From Phycisphaerales bacterium UBA2402 (GTDB lineage: Bacteria > Planctomycetota > Phycisphaerae > Phycisphaerales > UBA1924), in contig DDSA01000225.1 in the NCBI GenBank assembly GCA_002343715.1, positions 358-16,472 of the forward strand: a stretch of DNA of 16,115 nt, given 5' to 3'. The position numbers and the translations under genes are program-made. This document shows positions 5,398-12,070 of the stretch, in pieces; the first letter of the stretch is position 1; the number at the start of each line of letters is the position of its first letter. The notes below the pieces were generated by a model that was given only the letters and a program-made list of their open reading frames with translations, was not told the origin of the DNA and made no database searches.

Positions 5398-6854
5398 TGT
5401 TCGGACTGTTCCGCTCCAAATCGACCGGCCCGAAGCCCTTTGCACCCACCAAGGGCGGTGTCGTTCATCGGCTGATCCGCGCGGGGTTTGACTCCGCTGT
5501 CACCAACGATGGCAACCGCAAGCATTGGGCAGGGGCGGACGGCCTCAGCGCCGACGCGGCGGCATCACCTGATGTGCGGCGCACCCTCCGCAACCGCGCC
5601 CGCTACGAGGCCGCGAACAACTCCTACGCCAAGGGCATCGTGCTCACGCTCGCCAACGACGTGATCGGCACCGGGCCGCGTTTGCAGTTGCTGACGGACG
5701 ACGATGGTGGCAACGAGCGGATCGAGCAGGCGTTCATGGCGTGGGCGAGGTCCATCGGCCTTCCCGAGAAGCTCCGCACGATGCGTGCCTCGCGCGCCAC
5801 CGATGGCGAGGTCTTCGCCATCATGGTCAGCAACCCGCGATTGCCGACGCCCGTCAAACTCGACATCCGCCTGGTCGAGGCCGATCAGGTGACCACGCCG
5901 GACCTCTGGGCCCTCGGCGACAACGCCGTGGACGGCATCGTCTTCGACGACGCGGGCAACCCCGCTGAGTACCACATTCTCAAGGGCCATCCTGGCGACA
6001 ACCGCACGGGCTATCTGGGGCTGGAATATGACCGTGTTCCTGCGGAGTCGGTCATCCACTACTTCCGCGCCGATCGCCCTGGGCAAAGCCGTGGCGTCCC
6101 GGACATCACCCCGGCGCTCCCGCTCTTCGCGCAGCTGCGTCGGTTCACGCTGGCCGTGCTCGGCGCAGCGGAAACCGCCGCCGACTTCGCGGGCATTCTT
6201 TACACCGATACCCCTGCCAGCGGCGAGGCCGAGAGCGTCGAGCCGATGGACACCATCGAACTCGAGGCCCGTTCGCTGCTCACGATGCCGGGCGGTTGGA
6301 AGATGGCGCAGGTTCAGGCGGAGCAGCCCGCGACCACCTACGCCGAGTTCAAACGCGAACTCCTCAACGAGATCGCCCGCTGCCTGAACATGCCGTTCAA
6401 CGTCGCGGCGTGCAACTCGTCCGGGTACAACTACGCCAGCGGTCGTCTCGACCACCAGACCTACTTCAAGAGCATCCGCGTCGATCAGGACCAACTGGCG
6501 TGCGCTGTGCTGGACCGGCTCCTGCTGGCCTGGCTCCGTGAGGCGGTTCTGGTCTCCGACCTGCTGCCCCTCCGTGTTCGCACGCTCATCGCCAACGGCG
6601 AGGCCCTCCCCCACCAGTGGTTCTGGGATGGCAACGAGCATGTGGACCCGGCCAAGGAAGCGACCGCGCAGCAGACGCGGCTCGCATCGCACACGACGAC
6701 GCTGGCCAGCGAGTACGCCAAGCAGGGCCGCGACTGGGAATCCGAACTTCGGCAGCGGGCCAAAGAGGTCGCGCTCATGAAGGAACTCGGGCTCCAGCCC
6801 GAGGAGTCCCAGCCGCTCCAGCCCGCGGGCAAGGAGGACGGCAGTGGCGACTAA
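5397..6854 (+). CDS. Portal protein, lambda gpB family (485 aa)
   Basis: It forms the dodecameric ring at the capsid vertex through which DNA enters and leaves. Family hallmarks are visible: the N-terminal RNRARYEAANNSYAKGIV segment (about 66-82) followed by LANDVIGTGPRLQL; the stem/wing region VIHYFRADRPGQSRGVPDI (219-237); and the C-terminal clip/crown region with CNSSGYNYASGRLDHQTYFK (339-358) and VDQDQ. This order is that of the lambda-family phage portal (PF05136). Length is close to the family norm of about 500. The ATG at 5397 overlaps the preceding stop and has GGAGG a few bases before it. The C-terminus overlaps the capsid gene by 11 bases. Nothing is missing or broken. Confidence 0.93.
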   Translation: MFGLFRSKSTGPKPFAPTKGGVVHRLIRAGFDSAVTNDGNRKHWAGADGLSADAAASPDVRRTLRNRARYEAANNSYAKGIVLTLANDVIGTGPRLQLLTDDDGGNERIEQAFMAWARSIGLPEKLRTMRASRATDGEVFAIMVSNPRLPTPVKLDIRLVEADQVTTPDLWALGDNAVDGIVFDDAGNPAEYHILKGHPGDNRTGYLGLEYDRVPAESVIHYFRADRPGQSRGVPDITPALPLFAQLRRFTLAVLGAAETAADFAGILYTDTPASGEAESVEPMDTIELEARSLLTMPGGWKMAQVQAEQPATTYAEFKRELLNEIARCLNMPFNVAACNSSGYNYASGRLDHQTYFKSIRVDQDQLACAVLDRLLLAWLREAVLVSDLLPLRVRTLIANGEALPHQWFWDGNEHVDPAKEATAQQTRLASHTTTLASEYAKQGRDWESELRQRAKEVALMKELGLQPEESQPLQPAGKEDGSGD

Positions 6855-8946
6855 ACGCATTCTCAACCTGTGCGCTCCCGTGGACGGTTGGCTCGAAGCC
6901 TCGGCGGACGGTGCCGCGCCCGCGGATGGCAAGCCCGTGCTTCGCCGGTTCGCCATGACGGCCTACACCGGCGGTCCCATGACGCTGGCAGGTTGGTCCC
7001 ACCCCGTCGTCGTGGACCTTGCGGGGCTTCAGGTATCCGCGAAGAGCCGACCCATTCTCAAGGACCACAACCGCTCGCTCATCGTCGGCCACACCGAATC
7101 GGTCAGCGTGCAGGGTTCGCGGCTGCTGGTGTCCGGGGTGATCTCCGGCGCTGGCCCCGTCGCCCGCGAGATCGTGGACAGCAGCCGGAACGGATTCCCC
7201 TGGCAGGCCTCGCTCGGCGCGGTCGCCAATCCCGGCGCGATGGAGTTCGTGGCCAAGGGCCGCACGGCGGCGGCCAACGGGCAGCAGTTTGAGGGGCCGG
7301 TTCATATCGCACGCCGCAGCGTGCTGGGCGAGGTGAGTTTCGTGGCCCTCGGTGCAGACGACAACACGACCGCGAACGTCGCGGCGGCAGCGATCAAGGA
7401 GTGCGACATGACGTTCGACCAGTGGCTTGCGGCAAAGGGATTCGATCCCGCTTCCCTCAACGACACCCAGAAGGCCAGCCTCCAGGCGATGTTTGACGCC
7501 GCAACGCAGGAGCCCAAGCCCGGCGCTGTGACCGCAACGGCGACCGATGACGATCCCGGTTCCGGCGGTGACACCGATGTTGTCGCCCGAATCAGGGCGG
7601 AGACCGCCGCCGAGACCAAGCGCATCGGTGAGGTCCGGCGCGTCTGTGCGGTGGCGGGAGGCAGGCACACCGACCTCGAAGCCAAAGCCATCGCCGAGGG
7701 CTGGGACGTGAACAAGACCGAACTTGAGGTGCTCCGTGCCGATCGCCCGGTCTACACCGGCGTGCGCCGCGATGCTGATGCCGCTCAGTCCGCCCGCGCG
7801 GTTGAGGCGGCGCTTTGCATCTCGGCGGGTCTGCCAGAGACGCAGGTCGGCAAGTGGTACGACGAGCGCACGATGAACGCGGCCCTCGCCCGCGACCTGC
7901 GAGGTGCCGGTCTGCACACCCTGCTCTATGAAACCATCCGAGCCAGCGGGGAGTACATCCGTCCCGGCCGCGTGGACAACGACACCATCAAGGCAGCGTT
8001 CTCAGCCGACCGTCGCCTCATCCAGGCGTCGGGCAGCGGCGGGAGCAGTTTCAGCACGATCTCCCTGTCGGGCATCCTCTCCAACGTCGCCAACAAAACC
8101 ATGCTCGCGGCCTACACCGCCGTCGAGAGCGTGGTCGCTATGTTCTGCGCCGAAACGGACGTGAACGACTTCAAGGAAGTGACCCGCTACCGGTTGACCG
8201 GCACGGGCGTCTTCGAGAAGGTCGGCCCCGACGGCGAACTCAAGCACGCGGGTCTGTCCGAGCAGGCGTACACGAACAAGGTCGAGACCTTCGGCCGCAT
8301 GATTGCCCTGACCCGGCAGATGATGATCAACGACGACCTGGGGGCCTTCCTCCAGATTCCCCGCATCATCGGCCGCATGTCGGCGCTCAAGCGCGAGGAG
8401 GCGGTGTTCGAGCTGCTCCTGTCGAACCCGGCCACGTTCTTCAGCGTCGGCAACAAGAACTTCATCTCAGGTGCCACCACAAACCTCAGCATCGACTCGC
8501 TCACGCAGGGCGAGCAGTTGTTCCTCGACCAGACGGACACGGACGGAAAGCCCATCCTGCTCTCTCCCGCCGTGCTGCTGGTGCCGTCGGCCCTCAAGGT
8601 CACGGCTCAGGTGCTGATGACCGAGACGCGGATCAACGAGACAACCACCGCTGACAAGGGCAAGCCCGCCACCAACCCGCACGCGGGCAAGTGGAAGCCG
8701 GTCGCCACGCCCTACCTCAACTCGCAGGGGTTCTCCGGCTCCAGCGCCAAGGCGTGGTATCTCTTTGCCAACCCCGCGGACGTGGCGGCCATCGAGATCG
8801 CGTACCTGCGCGGCAAGCGCATCCCGACCATCGAGAGCGGGGACACCGACTTCAACACGCTCGGCATGCAGTGGCGCGGCTACTTCGACTTCGGTGTCGC
8901 GATGCAGGACTCCCGAGCGGCGATCAAGAGCAAGGGTGAGGTCTGA
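6844..8946 (+). CDS. Prohead protease / scaffold / major capsid protein fusion (700 aa)
   Basis: One reading frame holds three functions. Residues about 35-175 form a prohead protease of the herpesvirus-assemblin/HK97 type: candidate catalytic His in KDHNRSL (H75), Ser in WQASLG (S123), and the LGEVSFVALGAD strand (161-172). Residues 189-300 are polar, Glu/Ala-rich and repeat-free, consistent with a scaffold-like delta region. Residues about 390-700 form an HK97-fold major capsid protein, with ISLSGILSNVANKTML, RYRLTGTGVFEKVGPDGELK and the C-terminal GMQWRGYFDFGVAMQDSRA segment. Such fusions are a known capsid type. The start is GTG at 6844, with AAGGAGG 6 bases upstream; it overlaps the portal end. 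Self-cleavage would release mature capsid protein. An internal start at 7408 may give a protease-free product. Confidence 0.9.
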   Translation: MATKRILNLCAPVDGWLEASADGAAPADGKPVLRRFAMTAYTGGPMTLAGWSHPVVVDLAGLQVSAKSRPILKDHNRSLIVGHTESVSVQGSRLLVSGVISGAGPVAREIVDSSRNGFPWQASLGAVANPGAMEFVAKGRTAAANGQQFEGPVHIARRSVLGEVSFVALGADDNTTANVAAAAIKECDMTFDQWLAAKGFDPASLNDTQKASLQAMFDAATQEPKPGAVTATATDDDPGSGGDTDVVARIRAETAAETKRIGEVRRVCAVAGGRHTDLEAKAIAEGWDVNKTELEVLRADRPVYTGVRRDADAAQSARAVEAALCISAGLPETQVGKWYDERTMNAALARDLRGAGLHTLLYETIRASGEYIRPGRVDNDTIKAAFSADRRLIQASGSGGSSFSTISLSGILSNVANKTMLAAYTAVESVVAMFCAETDVNDFKEVTRYRLTGTGVFEKVGPDGELKHAGLSEQAYTNKVETFGRMIALTRQMMINDDLGAFLQIPRIIGRMSALKREEAVFELLLSNPATFFSVGNKNFISGATTNLSIDSLTQGEQLFLDQTDTDGKPILLSPAVLLVPSALKVTAQVLMTETRINETTTADKGKPATNPHAGKWKPVATPYLNSQGFSGSSAKAWYLFANPADVAAIEIAYLRGKRIPTIESGDTDFNTLGMQWRGYFDFGVAMQDSRAAIKSKGEV
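7396..7410 (+). promoter_or_regulatory. Possible internal ribosome-binding site and start within the protease-capsid fusion
   Basis: AAGGAG at 7396-7401 is followed, after a 6-base spacer, by an in-frame ATG at 7408-7410 (codon 189). The ATG lies exactly between the end of the protease domain and the start of the scaffold-like region (MTFDQWLAAKGF). Initiation here would give a 512-residue scaffold plus capsid protein without the protease. The AAG-GAG pair also encodes Lys-Glu, so chance is possible, but the spacing is ideal and the position is at the domain border. Confidence 0.5.
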
Positions 8947-9020
8947 TGGGTGACTCAGTGCCGATCGGCGGCGAAGGCGGCGGCGAGGTCGAACCGGGCG
9001 GTTCTTCAGGAGATTCAAGT

Positions 9021-9359
9021 ATGCCAGCAAAGTTCATTCACGAAGGTTCAGCACTCGATTACACCCCGGTCGCGGATACGCCCGCAGGGACCGTGGTGGT
9101 GCAGGCCGAGATGGTTGGTGTCACACGCGTGGACCTCAAGGCGGCCCAACTCGGATCGCTGGCGGTTACGGGCGTCTTCGAGTTCCCGAAGGCGTTGGGG
9201 GCGAGCAGCGCCATCCCCATCGGCACCCTGACCTACTGGGACGCCGGTGGCCAAGTCGCCACCAAGAACGCGGCGGCCGGAGCCAACAAGCTCATCGGCA
9301 AGTGCATCAAGACCACCGTGGATGCGGACACGGTCGTTCGCGTGCGGATGTCGCAGTGA
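9021..9359 (+). CDS. Capsid decoration (cement) protein, DUF2190-like (112 aa)
   Basis: The sequence starts MPAKFIHEGSALDYTPVADT and continues with a small beta-barrel: GTVVVQAEMVGVTRVDLKA, LGSLAVTGVFEFPKA, IPIGTLTYWDAGG and a C-terminal KCIKTTVDADTVVRVRM. This FIxEGxxLDYT opening followed by the TYWDAGG turn is typical of DUF2190 decoration proteins, which bind the outside of the capsid and stabilise it, like lambda gpD in role. The ATG at 9021 is chosen because AGGAG lies 8 bases before it and the family starts at this residue. An in-frame ATG at 8946, overlapping the capsid stop (TGATG), would add a Gly-rich leader of 25 residues. Position directly after the capsid gene agrees. Confidence 0.83.
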   Translation: MPAKFIHEGSALDYTPVADTPAGTVVVQAEMVGVTRVDLKAAQLGSLAVTGVFEFPKALGASSAIPIGTLTYWDAGGQVATKNAAAGANKLIGKCIKTTVDADTVVRVRMSQ

Positions 9360-9375
9360 GTTATATGGAGGCTTC

Positions 9376-9759
9376 GTGGCAGACATGCTCGAACAAGGCT
9401 CGACGTTCCTGGAGGATCAGCGCCATCGTCACATGACGAGGCCGGTGGCCTATCGCCGCGCCGCCGCCGAGGTGTCCGTGTCCGCCACGATCGGCCGCAC
9501 CGTGTTCGAGCAGTCCGACGACCGGGGTCTTGTTAGTCGAGTCGAGTCGCGGGACTTTCTCGTTCGGGCCGAAGATCTCGTGCTCGCAGGCTCTGCCGTG
9601 TTGCCCAAGGCGGGCGACACCATCCGAGAGAGTCACGACGGCCGGACGCTTGTCTATGAGGTCATGGCACCTGGCAGTGAGCCGCCATTCCGGTACAGCG
9701 ATCCTTACCGCCGAACGCTCCGCATTCACACCAAGCACGTCGGCACGGAGGGGCCATGA
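9376..9759 (+). CDS. Head-tail joining protein candidate, gpFII-like barrel (127 aa)
   Basis: After a helical leader (MLEQGSTFLEDQRHRHMTRP) the protein shows a beta pattern: YRRAAAEVSVSATIGRTVFE, DFLVRAEDLVLAG, LPKAGDTIRESHDGRTLVYEVMAPGS, and a conserved-looking end with RYSDPYRRTLRIHTKHV. The 'flvra-Dl... p..GD.i... g..YeV' series is what head-tail joining proteins of the lambda gpFII kind show, and the gene lies between the decoration and tail-terminator genes, as expected. The start is GTG at 9376, with GGAG 5 bases upstream; the nearby ATG at 9385 is too far from it. The stop overlaps the next start by 4 bases (ATGA). Family naming is inferred from pattern and order rather than a strong motif. 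Confidence 0.68.
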   Translation: MADMLEQGSTFLEDQRHRHMTRPVAYRRAAAEVSVSATIGRTVFEQSDDRGLVSRVESRDFLVRAEDLVLAGSAVLPKAGDTIRESHDGRTLVYEVMAPGSEPPFRYSDPYRRTLRIHTKHVGTEGP

Positions 9760-10178
9760 GCACGATCATCGCCATCGCCGACGCTGTGGTTTCGCACTTG
9801 AACGCGGGCACCTTCAGTCAACCCGTGAGCGCCCAGCGTATGTACCAGCCCGCGTTCACCCTGGAGGAACTCAAGGACCTCCGTGTGTCGGTGGTGCCAC
9901 GATCCACGGGCATCACGACCGCGAGCCGCGACAGCAGCACGTTCGAGTGCGCGGTCGAAGTTGGCATCCAGAAGAAGATCGGGGACGAGAGCGAGATCGA
10001 CGGCCTGCTCGACCTCGTTGAGGAACTTGCCGACCACCTTCGACTCACGCGCCTCCCGGGCGCGCCCGACGCCGCATGGGTGGGGATCGCTCACGAGCCC
10101 GTCGTGTCCGCCGAAGCGTTGAATGAGCACCACGCATTCACGAGCGTGCTCGCAGTCACCTACAGGGTGAGGAGGTAG
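9756..10178 (+). CDS. Tail terminator / minor tail protein candidate (140 aa)
   Basis: An N-terminal helix (IIAIADAVVSHLNAG) is followed by alternating strands and helices: ELKDLRVSVVPRSTGITTASR, STFECAVEVGIQKKIGD, SEIDGLLDLVEELADHLR and a last strand SVLAVTYRVRR. This alpha-beta arrangement, in which a paired-strand core packs against a central helix, is that of siphophage tail terminators such as lambda gpU, which cap the tail tube at the head side. ATGA overlap with the preceding gene shows coupling. The gene lies two genes before the tail tube, the normal place for this function. No motif proves it; the call rests on fold pattern, size and order. Confidence 0.62.
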   Translation: MSTIIAIADAVVSHLNAGTFSQPVSAQRMYQPAFTLEELKDLRVSVVPRSTGITTASRDSSTFECAVEVGIQKKIGDESEIDGLLDLVEELADHLRLTRLPGAPDAAWVGIAHEPVVSAEALNEHHAFTSVLAVTYRVRR

Positions 10179-10180
10179 CC

Positions 10181-10435
10181 GTGCGGAACCTCATCGCGCT
10201 CAAGGTCGATCTGGACAGCAACTACGCACCGTTGTCGCCCACCCGCGCCATCGCATCGTTCACCCTCACTGCGTCACACACGAACACGCAGGACGCCGTG
10301 CTCAAGGGCACGGACGGCAAGGAGGTTCCTATTCCTCCCGGAGCGCAGTACCGCTTCGAGCGGGTGGACTTGTCGGAGATCCAAATCAAGAGCAAAGCGG
10401 GGGAGAGCATGCTCGTCTTGGGGCACAGCCTCTAA
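10181..10435 (+). CDS. Small beta-rich phage protein of unknown function (84 aa)
   Basis: I do not recognise this protein as a named family. Nearly the whole chain is predicted by eye to be strands: LIALKVDLDSNYAPLSPTRA, IASFTLTASHTNT, KEVPIPPGAQYRFERVDLSE, IQIKSKAGESMLVLGHSL. This looks like a small beta-sandwich. The GTG start at 10181 has GGAGG about 5 bases upstream and lies 2 bases after the preceding stop. Placed between the tail terminator and tail tube genes, it could be a tail decoration or interface protein, or a virion surface protein; this is inference from position alone. Confidence 0.62.
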   Translation: MRNLIALKVDLDSNYAPLSPTRAIASFTLTASHTNTQDAVLKGTDGKEVPIPPGAQYRFERVDLSEIQIKSKAGESMLVLGHSL

Positions 10436-10452
10436 CCCGAAGGAGTTCAACG

Positions 10453-10881
10453 ATGGCCATCAAACTCGGCATGGAAGCCAAGCTGCTCTACAAGGTTGGC
10501 GGGCAAGGCGGCGGCGGGGCGTGGACGGCGCTGGGCAACACGCGCGATGTGACGCTCAACCTGGAGGCAGGCGAGGCGGACGTGACGACCCGGGCGAACG
10601 CGGGATGGCGCGCCACCGTCGCCACACTCAAGGAAGCCAGCGTCGAGTTCGAGATGGTCTGGGACACGGCTGATGCGGGGTTCACCGCGATCAAGAACGC
10701 CTTCTTCGGCAACGATCCAATCGGCTTCCAGATCCTCGACGAAACCGCCGGGCAGGGCCTTCAGGCGGACTTCTCGATCACCAACTTCTCGCGGAACGAG
10801 GCGCTGGAAGAGGCCATCACGGTCTCCGTCACGGCGAAGGTCACCTATTCGGTCACGGCACCATCGTGGATCGGCGGCTAA
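10453..10881 (+). CDS. Major tail tube protein (142 aa)
   Basis: This protein polymerises into the hollow tail tube. It shows the typical pattern of lambda gpV-like/TP901-type tube proteins: MAIKLGMEAKLLYKVGG at the N-terminus, TALGNTRDVTLNLEAGEADV with a TTRANAGWRATVATLKEAS element, then EFEMVWDTADAGFTAIKNAF and a C-terminal strand pair EALEEAITVSVTAKVTYSV. The 'dv..t.. gwr.....l..a.. .. ..' region is characteristic of phage tube and major tail proteins. AAGGAG precedes the ATG by 7 bases, the strongest ribosome-binding site in this part, as expected for a protein made in many copies. The chaperone genes follow directly, in keeping with canonical tail order. Confidence 0.85.
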   Translation: MAIKLGMEAKLLYKVGGQGGGGAWTALGNTRDVTLNLEAGEADVTTRANAGWRATVATLKEASVEFEMVWDTADAGFTAIKNAFFGNDPIGFQILDETAGQGLQADFSITNFSRNEALEEAITVSVTAKVTYSVTAPSWIGG

Positions 10882-10893
10882 GCGGAGGCACGC

Positions 10894-11379
10894 ATGCGGT
10901 CATTCAAGGACAACGCGGGCAGGCAGTGGTCGGTTGGGATCAACGTCGCCGCGCTCAAGCGCGTCCGCGGGCTTACCGGCACGGACCTGATGCAGGTCAT
11001 CGAGGGGACACTGATCGAGAAGCTGATCCGCGACCCCGTCCTGTTGTGCGACGTGGTCTACGCCCTCTGCAAACCCGAGGCTAACACGCGCAACGTCTCC
11101 GACGAGGATTTCGGAAGGGCGATGGCGGGCGATGCCATCGAAGCCGCGACGACGGCGGTGCTGGAGGAGCTCGTGGGTTTCTGCCCGAGCCCGAGGGACC
11201 GGGCCAACCTCGGGCGGGTGCTCCAGGCCACGACCAAGGTGATGGAACGGGCGCGGGACTTGGTGGAGAAGAAGCTAGACAGCGGGGAACTGGATCGGCT
11301 CGCGGATCGGTTGCTGGAGACTGCTGGCGCCTCATCTATCAGTGCGCCGGAGCCCTCGGCATCGACCCGGGACCCCTGA
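10894..11379 (+). CDS. Tail assembly chaperone, upstream (G-like) part (161 aa)
   Basis: The gene lies between the tail tube and the tape measure, where tailed phages encode assembly chaperones that coat the tape measure. The N-terminal half begins with a small beta element (SFKDNAGRQWSVGINVAAL) followed by helices (LMQVIEGTLIEKLI, DVVYALCKPE, AIEAATTAVLEELVGF, VMERARDLVEKKL, ELDRLADRLLETA). The last ~20 residues (ASSISAPEPSASTRDP) look unlike protein, whereas the same bases read in the -1 frame give WRLIYQCAGALGIDPGP, which reads like the next domain. Hence the real protein probably changes frame before 11325. GGAGG is 5 bases before the ATG. The frame ends CCC-TGA at 11374-11379. Confidence 0.78.
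   Translation: MRSFKDNAGRQWSVGINVAALKRVRGLTGTDLMQVIEGTLIEKLIRDPVLLCDVVYALCKPEANTRNVSDEDFGRAMAGDAIEAATTAVLEELVGFCPSPRDRANLGRVLQATTKVMERARDLVEKKLDSGELDRLADRLLETAGASSISAPEPSASTRDP
11373..11379 (+). other. Possible -1 slip site at the stop of the upstream chaperone frame
   Basis: At the end of the upstream chaperone frame, the last sense codon CCC (11374-11376) is preceded by another C and followed by the TGA stop. A Pro-tRNA paused at the stop could move back one base and still read CCC, continuing in the downstream frame as CTG ACG CTC. This is the only place in the last ~40 codons where I find perfect -1 re-pairing. A caveat is that the downstream frame looks coding already from about 11322, upstream of this site. 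Confidence 0.25.
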
Positions 11380-11390
11380 CGCTCCGCGAG

Positions 11391-11621
11391 TTGATGGCGA
11401 TGCTCGACGGCAGGCAGCGCCACGACTGGTCGATCGCCGCCACGGTCATGTCGGTGTTGGCCAACATCCACCGTGATCCCAAGCGGTCCCGGCAGATGAA
11501 GCCCAGCGACTTCGACCCCTTCGCCAAGCAAGCCCGGCCCGTCAAGGTTGACGTGTCGGTTCTCAAGGACGTGTTCATCGATCGGCGTGTGCCGCCGGTC
11601 GTGAAGGAATCTCAGGGATGA
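11391..11621 (+). CDS. Tail assembly chaperone, downstream (T-like) part in the -1 frame
   Basis: The frame contains LTLRELMAMLDGRQRHDW, a helix SIAATVMSVLANIHRDPKRSR, and SDFDPFAKQARPVKVDVS. This resembles the second domain of phage tail assembly chaperones, with the helical LTLRELMxMxxGR and xxHDW...ANxHRDP patterns. Homology-like sequence extends upstream in the same frame to about 11322 (tryptophan of WRLIYQCAG), without any usable start codon or ribosome-binding site there. The listed start (TTG 11391 or ATG 11394) has no convincing Shine-Dalgarno, so this is most likely made as a frameshift extension of the upstream gene, as in lambda G-T. The stop overlaps the next gene's ATG by 4 bases (ATGA). 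Confidence 0.62.
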   Translation: MMAMLDGRQRHDWSIAATVMSVLANIHRDPKRSRQMKPSDFDPFAKQARPVKVDVSVLKDVFIDRRVPPVVKESQG

Positions 11622-12058
11622 TCACCATGCGGATCAAGGACATGTTCTTCGACCGCGCGACGGTGATCCGCGCTGTCGATGGGACCAAGCGCAAGGTGCT
11701 CAGCAAGGCCGGCGCGTTTATCCGCACTGCCGCTCGGACGAGCATCCGCAAGCGCAAGGCGTCCGCTCCGGCAGGCAAGCCCCCGCACTCGCACGAGGGG
11801 AGTCTGCGGAGGTTGATCCTCTTCGGGTACGACCGGGCCGCCGACTCGGTGGTCGTCGGTCCCGTGGGGTTCAAGAAGAGCGTCGCACCCAACGTGCTGG
11901 AGTACGGCGGCGAAACCGTCGTGCTCTCGCGGCGCGGCGGACGGCTGACATCGCGGAAGGTCAAGGTGGCCCCCCGGCCCTACATGGCCCCAGCGCTGGA
12001 GAAGGAACGGCCAAAGTTGCCGTTGTTGTGGCGGAACTCGATCAGGAAGGGTGCTTGA
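11618..12058 (+). CDS. Tail completion protein, HK97 gp10/gpZ-like (146 aa)
   Basis: An alpha-beta protein rich in basic residues: FFDRATVIRAVDGTKRKVLS, KAGAFIRTAARTSIRKRKAS, then GKPPHSHEGSLRRLILFGYD and VVVGPVGFKKS, NVLEYGGETVVL, ending RPYMAPALEKERPKLPLLW. The segments 'kagaf.r..Ar.sirkr', 'P.shtG.L...i.f..d...... vvGPv' and the RP-M-PAL tail are typical of HK97-gp10-like/lambda gpZ minor tail proteins, which help join the tail to the head. Here it comes after the chaperone instead of before the tube, a less common order. ATG at 11618 overlaps the chaperone stop by 4 bases; an ATG at 11627 is an alternative. No break seen. Confidence 0.78.
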   Translation: MITMRIKDMFFDRATVIRAVDGTKRKVLSKAGAFIRTAARTSIRKRKASAPAGKPPHSHEGSLRRLILFGYDRAADSVVVGPVGFKKSVAPNVLEYGGETVVLSRRGGRLTSRKVKVAPRPYMAPALEKERPKLPLLWRNSIRKGA

Positions 12059-12070
12059 TAGGAGACGTTC

